From CAJXNP01 sp050305935 (GTDB taxonomy: Bacteria > Bacteroidota > Bacteroidia > Cytophagales > Cyclobacteriaceae), in the NCBI GenBank assembly GCA_050305935.1, contig JBNLGG010000031.1, forward strand, positions 1 through 47,445: DNA of 47,445 bases. Reading direction: 5' to 3'. The position numbers and the translations under genes were made by a program. How positions within the stretch are numbered: the first letter of the stretch is position 1; each line of letters starts with the position of its first letter. This document shows positions 44,438-47,445 of this stretch, in pieces. Under the pieces are notes generated by a model. It saw nothing but the letters and a program-made list of their open reading frames with translations, was not told where the DNA came from and made no database searches.

Positions 44438-45715
44438 ATGAAAATTTACCCCGACAAGAAAAACCTTTACAGATTACCCTGGTCCACCAATGACAATCCA
44501 ATCGGATGGGAGGAAGTTACGGATATTTGCAACATTAAATGCAAGGGATGCTATCGGCTCATCATGGGCGAGGGTCATAAGCCTGCGGAACAAATAAAGG
44601 AGGAAATACTTTTCCTTAAAAAATGGAGGAATTGTGATAATATCACCCTGGCAGGTGGGGAGCCCATACTGCACCCTGAGATCTTAGATATCATCAGGTT
44701 TATTCATTCTTTAAAAATGAAGAGCATCATTTTAACGAATGGATATGCACTGACAGAAACCTTGTTGGGTGATCTGAAGAAGGCAGGATTGACAGGTCTT
44801 AGCTTTCACATCGATTCTACGCAAACCAGGCCCGAGTTTAAAAAGGAGGAAATAACATCAGAGCTTGACCTCAATGACTTGCGTCTTAGGTATGCTAAAA
44901 TGCTGAAGAAATTTGGCTTTTATGCTCATTTTGGTATTACGGTCACCGAAAAAAGTATCAGGGAAGTTCCACAGTTTATTCAATGGGGAATCGATAATAT
45001 CTCCATGGTGTCAGGTATTTCGCTCATCATCTATAGGGTTTTACCTGTTCATGACGGGGTTAAATATTTTTCTAATGGTAAGCCGGTTGATTTAAGCCTG
45101 GGTAGCCTGGGCTATGCCATCGAAGACGATGCGGCAGGCAAGGTTAAGCTAAAAAGCAAGGACGTGTACGCCACGATCAAGGAACATTTTCCCGAGTACG
45201 AGGCTAGCTGTTATCTGGGTGGAACACATGACCATACCTCGCTGAAATGGCTGATTGGAAATATCATCGTCAATTCGAAAGGGAAGCTTTTTGGCGCCTT
45301 TGGGAAAAAGACCTTGGAACTGGCACAGGTATTTCATCATCTGTTTTTCGGCACCTACCTGGTGTATCCAAAAATAAAAATCGGAAAGCGGGTGTTTGCC
45401 ATGTCTTTATTTGATAAGACAGTAAGAAAGGCATTTGGAAACTTTTTGAAATATGTTGCCGGAAACCCTTTCAGGCTTTTCTACCCGGTGAAGGCGATTG
45501 GTATTGGTATCGTCCAGGCTCCGGACATTCTTCCCGATGGTAACATAGATATGTGTGATGATTGTCCGGATATGTGTGTGTTTGAAGGAAAGCTGGTAAA
45601 CTCCTGTCGACTGGACGAATGCAGGCTATATGGAAATCTCCTGCACATTCATCATCATGATGAGAATGGAAATGCCGATAAAATGCAAAAAGAAAAGATG
45701 GTACTATCCGATTGA
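44438..45715 (+). CDS. Radical SAM protein with C-terminal cysteine cluster
   Basis: A 425-residue radical SAM enzyme. The cluster motif CNIKCKGC uses C31, C35 and C38 (CxxxCxxC); the SAM-binding GGEP motif follows (TLAGGEPILHPE). The TIM-barrel part covers about 20-230. The C-terminal third is amphipathic and basic (KTVRKAFGNFLKYVAGNPFR), then MCDDCPDMC (C373, C376, C380) plus C390 and C395, which could bind an auxiliary Fe-S cluster in SPASM fashion, and a His-rich tail (HIHHHDEN). The substrate is unknown and no peptide precursor gene is visible beside it, so a lipid or small-molecule target is as likely as a RiPP. Begins ATG at 44438; ends at a hairpin shared with the convergent gene. Confidence 0.82.
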   Translation: MKIYPDKKNLYRLPWSTNDNPIGWEEVTDICNIKCKGCYRLIMGEGHKPAEQIKEEILFLKKWRNCDNITLAGGEPILHPEILDIIRFIHSLKMKSIILTNGYALTETLLGDLKKAGLTGLSFHIDSTQTRPEFKKEEITSELDLNDLRLRYAKMLKKFGFYAHFGITVTEKSIREVPQFIQWGIDNISMVSGISLIIYRVLPVHDGVKYFSNGKPVDLSLGSLGYAIEDDAAGKVKLKSKDVYATIKEHFPEYEASCYLGGTHDHTSLKWLIGNIIVNSKGKLFGAFGKKTLELAQVFHHLFFGTYLVYPKIKIGKRVFAMSLFDKTVRKAFGNFLKYVAGNPFRLFYPVKAIGIGIVQAPDILPDGNIDMCDDCPDMCVFEGKLVNSCRLDECRLYGNLLHIHHHDENGNADKMQKEKMVLSD

Positions 45716-45732
45716 AATAAAACCAGGACTTA

Positions 45733-45764
45733 AAATGTGCTTGCTAACCTTCGCAAGCACATTT
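45733..45764. terminator. Bidirectional hairpin terminator
   Basis: AAATGTGCTTGC (45733-45744), loop TAACCTTC, GCAAGCACATTT (45753-45764): a perfect 12-base stem between convergent genes. The right arm encodes the last codons (KCAC) of the minus-strand gene, whose stop lies at the loop edge. Confidence 0.75.
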
Positions 45765-45968
45765 CCTCCAATTAAACACAAACTTTTCCAGTTCTTCCAG
45801 GTAGGCTGAGATATCCTTTTCCCCCAGGTATTCCTCATTTCCGTGCGTCAATACAGGTTGCTCCTGCGATGGTTCAACGACTACTTTATGAGCCAACGAA
45901 AGCTCAATTAGTTTGTCTTCCCAGGGAGACGTTTCAACTGTTTTCTCTTTGATTTTAAGTTCAATCAC
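45744..45968 (-). CDS. Small hypothetical protein, thioredoxin-like C-terminal half
   Basis: A 74-residue protein (MIELKIKEKTVE...). The middle reads HKVVVEPSQEQPVLTHGNEE and the end WRKCACEG. The layout P-V-L-x-H-G-x-x-x-Y, then a helix (DISAYLEELEKFVFNW), resembles the cis-proline strand and last helix of thioredoxin/GST-like folds, but the protein is too short for a full domain and I cannot name a family. The two cysteines at the end might bind metal. It has its own candidate promoter and an overlapping terminator, which support a real gene. Confidence 0.55.
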   Translation of the reverse strand: MIELKIKEKTVETSPWEDKLIELSLAHKVVVEPSQEQPVLTHGNEEYLGEKDISAYLEELEKFVFNWRKCACEG

Positions 45969-45983
45969 AATTAATTCTTTTCA

Positions 45984-45991
45984 CAAAAGTA
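45984..45991 (-). promoter_or_regulatory. Candidate -7 element for the small minus-strand gene
   Basis: Reads TACTTTTG on the minus strand, fitting TAnnTTTG. Nineteen bases upstream is TTC rather than TTG. TSS near 45977, close to the start codon at 45968. Confidence 0.4.
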
Positions 45992-46219
45992 AAGAATACA
46001 TTCATTTTTTGAAGAACAATTAACTTTCGATTTCAGACGTATCCTCCATTTTCTCACAACCATCTTTCAATTTACTTTCCTTTTTTGGAGGCCTTCAAAT
46101 CACAATTTAAAATCACCAAAAAATTAAAGGCCTATGATAAGAATATGTTAATATTGCTCACAATTTAAGGTCTTCCAATTAAAAGTTAAGAACCAGTATA
46201 AGTATTCTTTTGATAATGT
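45992..46219. other. AT-rich intergenic region
   Basis: Part of the 375-base gap between the small minus-strand gene and uxaC. It is AT-rich and shows no reading frame, tRNA or strong hairpin that I can support. Only the two promoters at its edges (45984-45991 minus, 46220-46249 plus) are recognisable. Confidence 0.5.
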
Positions 46220-46249
46220 TGAAAATGGCGTTTTCAATGTTAATTTTGG
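46220..46249 (+). promoter_or_regulatory. uxaC promoter with operator-like palindrome in the spacer
   Basis: TTG at 46220-46222, a 19-base spacer, TAATTTTG at 46242-46249: exact Bacteroidetes promoter. Within it TTGAAAATGGCGTTTTCAA (46220-46238) is a perfect inverted repeat (7-base arms, 5-base centre) that fills the spacer, a good site for a repressor. Leader about 88 bases. Confidence 0.65.
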
Positions 46250-46343
46250 CATTAAAGCCAAGTCTTCGAGTAGCTAATATTGCGTTCGAATTCCGGAATA
46301 ATGATAACAGAACAAGCCTATAAAAAAAAACACACATGCCAAC

Positions 46344-47393
46344 ATGAAGGGATTCCTAGATGAAAATTTTTTATTAGAAACCAAAACAGCGGAGCGTCTC
46401 TACCACGAACACGCTAAAAACCAGCCAATCATTGATTACCATTGTCACCTGCCGCAAAAAGATGTGGCAGAGAATAGAAATTTCAAGGATTTGACAGAAA
46501 TCTGGTTAGAGGGCGACCATTACAAATGGCGGGCCATGAGGACGAACGGTGTAGATGAAAAATACTGTACGGGCAACGCTTCCAATTTTGACAAGTTTCA
46601 AAAATGGGCCGAGACGGTTCCCTTTACCATGCGAAACCCATTGTATCACTGGACACACTTGGAATTGCAGAGGTATTTTGGAATAACCAGCATTTTGAAT
46701 GGCCACACGGCCAGGGAAATTTATGACGAGGCATCAGCGATGTTAAATACTCCCGAATTTTCGGCAAAAGAAATCCTTCATAAAATGAAGGTCGAAGTAG
46801 TGTGTACTACAGATGATCCCGTCGATGATCTGGCTTACCACAAGCAGCTTAGAGACAGCGGATTTGACGTAAAAATCCTTCCTACGTTCCGCCCGGACAA
46901 AGCGATGATGGTAGAGAGTGCAACCGATTTTGTAACGTATGTGGAAAAACTTGAAGCTGCTGAGAACACGAGCATAACAGATTTTGATGGGTTTATTTCT
47001 GTGTTGCAAAAGCGCCACGATTTCTTTGCGGAGATGGGCTGTAAGCTGTCAGACCATGGGCTTGAGACGATATACGCCGAAGAATACACCGGAGCTGAAC
47101 TGAAGGATATATTTGGGAAAGCCAGGGCAGGAAAGCAATTGACCGATGAACAAATCCTGAAATTTAAATCCGGCATGCTGGTCATCCTGGCCAGAATGGA
47201 TCATGAAAAGGGCTGGACACAGCAGTTTCATTTAGGCGCAATCAGGAACAATAACCCGAGGATGATGCGTGAGTTGGGCCCAGACACCGGTTTCGATTCG
47301 ATTGGGGATTTTGATATGGGCAGGCCGATGTCAAATTTTTTGGACGATTGGACAATACGGATCAATTGGCAAAAACCATTATTTATAACCTGA
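46344..47393 (+). CDS. uxaC: Glucuronate isomerase UxaC, frameshifted near the 3' end
   Basis: Glucuronate/galacturonate isomerase of the amidohydrolase superfamily: converts D-glucuronate to D-fructuronate and D-galacturonate to D-tagaturonate. Metal-site histidines H33 and H35 lie in DYHCHLP; other family motifs are TEIWLEGDHYKWRAMRTNGV, TTDDPVDDL, TFRPDK and QFHLGAIRNNNPRM. The frame runs 349 residues and stops at 47393 with a foreign tail (DWTIRINWQ). The expected family sequence (DNTDQLAKTIIYNLNPRDN) continues in another frame from 47351 to the window end, so one base (a T near 47349) appears to be missing. The family length is about 470 residues. Whether this is a true mutation or a sequence error cannot be told here. 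Confidence 0.9.
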   Translation: MKGFLDENFLLETKTAERLYHEHAKNQPIIDYHCHLPQKDVAENRNFKDLTEIWLEGDHYKWRAMRTNGVDEKYCTGNASNFDKFQKWAETVPFTMRNPLYHWTHLELQRYFGITSILNGHTAREIYDEASAMLNTPEFSAKEILHKMKVEVVCTTDDPVDDLAYHKQLRDSGFDVKILPTFRPDKAMMVESATDFVTYVEKLEAAENTSITDFDGFISVLQKRHDFFAEMGCKLSDHGLETIYAEEYTGAELKDIFGKARAGKQLTDEQILKFKSGMLVILARMDHEKGWTQQFHLGAIRNNNPRMMRELGPDTGFDSIGDFDMGRPMSNFLDDWTIRINWQKPLFIT

Positions 47394-47445
47394 ACCCCCG
47401 CGATAATTATTTATTTGCTACCATGATCGGAAACTTCCAGGATGG
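47351..47445 (+). pseudogene. uxaC: Continuation of uxaC in a shifted frame, running off the window
   Basis: Reading from 47351, the translation is DNTDQLAKTIIYNLNPRDN, then YLFATMIGNFQD, which is the normal UxaC sequence after the FLD segment encoded before the shift. It is open to the last base of the window. Together with 46344-47350 it gives a standard isomerase once one T is restored. Confidence 0.85.

Noticed and set aside
1..47445. CRISPR arrays, tRNA/rRNA genes, insertion sequences or phage genes
   Set aside because: Looked for repeats with regular spacing, cloverleaf-like sequence, transposase motifs and terminal repeats; none seen.

Overview
The window looks like a chromosomal segment of a gliding-type Bacteroidetes bacterium, probably order Cytophagales. 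The signs are: three proteins ending in type IX secretion (T9SS/Por) sorting domains; an ECF sigma / FecR / TonB-receptor trio; many SPII lipoproteins with short lipoboxes; A-rich leaders with few Shine-Dalgarno sites; and promoters of the Bacteroidetes form TTG-N19-TAnnTTTG, which I could place with exact spacing upstream of three genes. Genus cannot be read from the sequence. I saw no rRNA, tRNA, CRISPR array, transposase or phage gene.

Layout. 1-2.4 kb: a two-domain enzyme (alpha-oxoamine synthase plus GNAT/BioF2-like acyltransferase). 2.5-20.9 kb: a one-strand cell-surface locus with ECF sigma factor, FecR anti-sigma, FecA-type TonB receptor, a multidomain SHD1/YHYH/PEBP-like protein, a 3330-residue LamG/FN3 surface giant with a T9SS tail, a small T9SS protein sharing a module with the giant, and a lipoprotein with galactose-binding-like folds. 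21.1-25.6 kb (minus strand): a TrkH potassium transporter translationally coupled to an output-less HAMP sensor, a succinate-semialdehyde-type dehydrogenase and an EI24/CysZ-like membrane protein. 25.9-33.0 kb (plus): CBS-pair protein, coiled-coil lipoprotein, RmuC, a GroES-like protein, then trkA-trkH-menA. 33.1-35.6 kb: a Crp/Fnr regulator and two universal stress proteins, with two FNR-box-like sites and a start-proximal hairpin between regulator and usp genes. 35.6-40.0 kb (minus): an operon of a lipocalin-like lipoprotein, a transthyretin-like small protein, a 935-residue beta-propeller T9SS protein and a TPR lipoprotein. 40.1-42.1 kb: TetR regulator with two similar operators, metallo-beta-lactamase-fold hydrolase and hotdog thioesterase. 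42.2-47.4 kb: a lipoprotein dipeptidyl peptidase III, a radical SAM enzyme with a C-terminal cysteine cluster, a small minus-strand protein and glucuronate isomerase (uxaC), which carries an apparent one-base deletion near its 3' end.

How the parts work together. The 2.5-20.9 kb block reads as a signal-responsive surface system: the receptor and FecR would sense something outside and release the sigma factor, and the products downstream are exported or anchored at the surface. A G-rich motif repeated before fecR and before the YHYH gene is a candidate target of that sigma factor. Two K+ uptake systems lie 7 kb apart, one with its normal TrkA gate and one paired with a HAMP sensor. The Fnr/usp group looks like an oxygen- or redox-linked stress module. 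Several promoters have palindromes built into their -33 or spacer region (sigma gene, tetR, uxaC), so local repressor control can be proposed directly from sequence.
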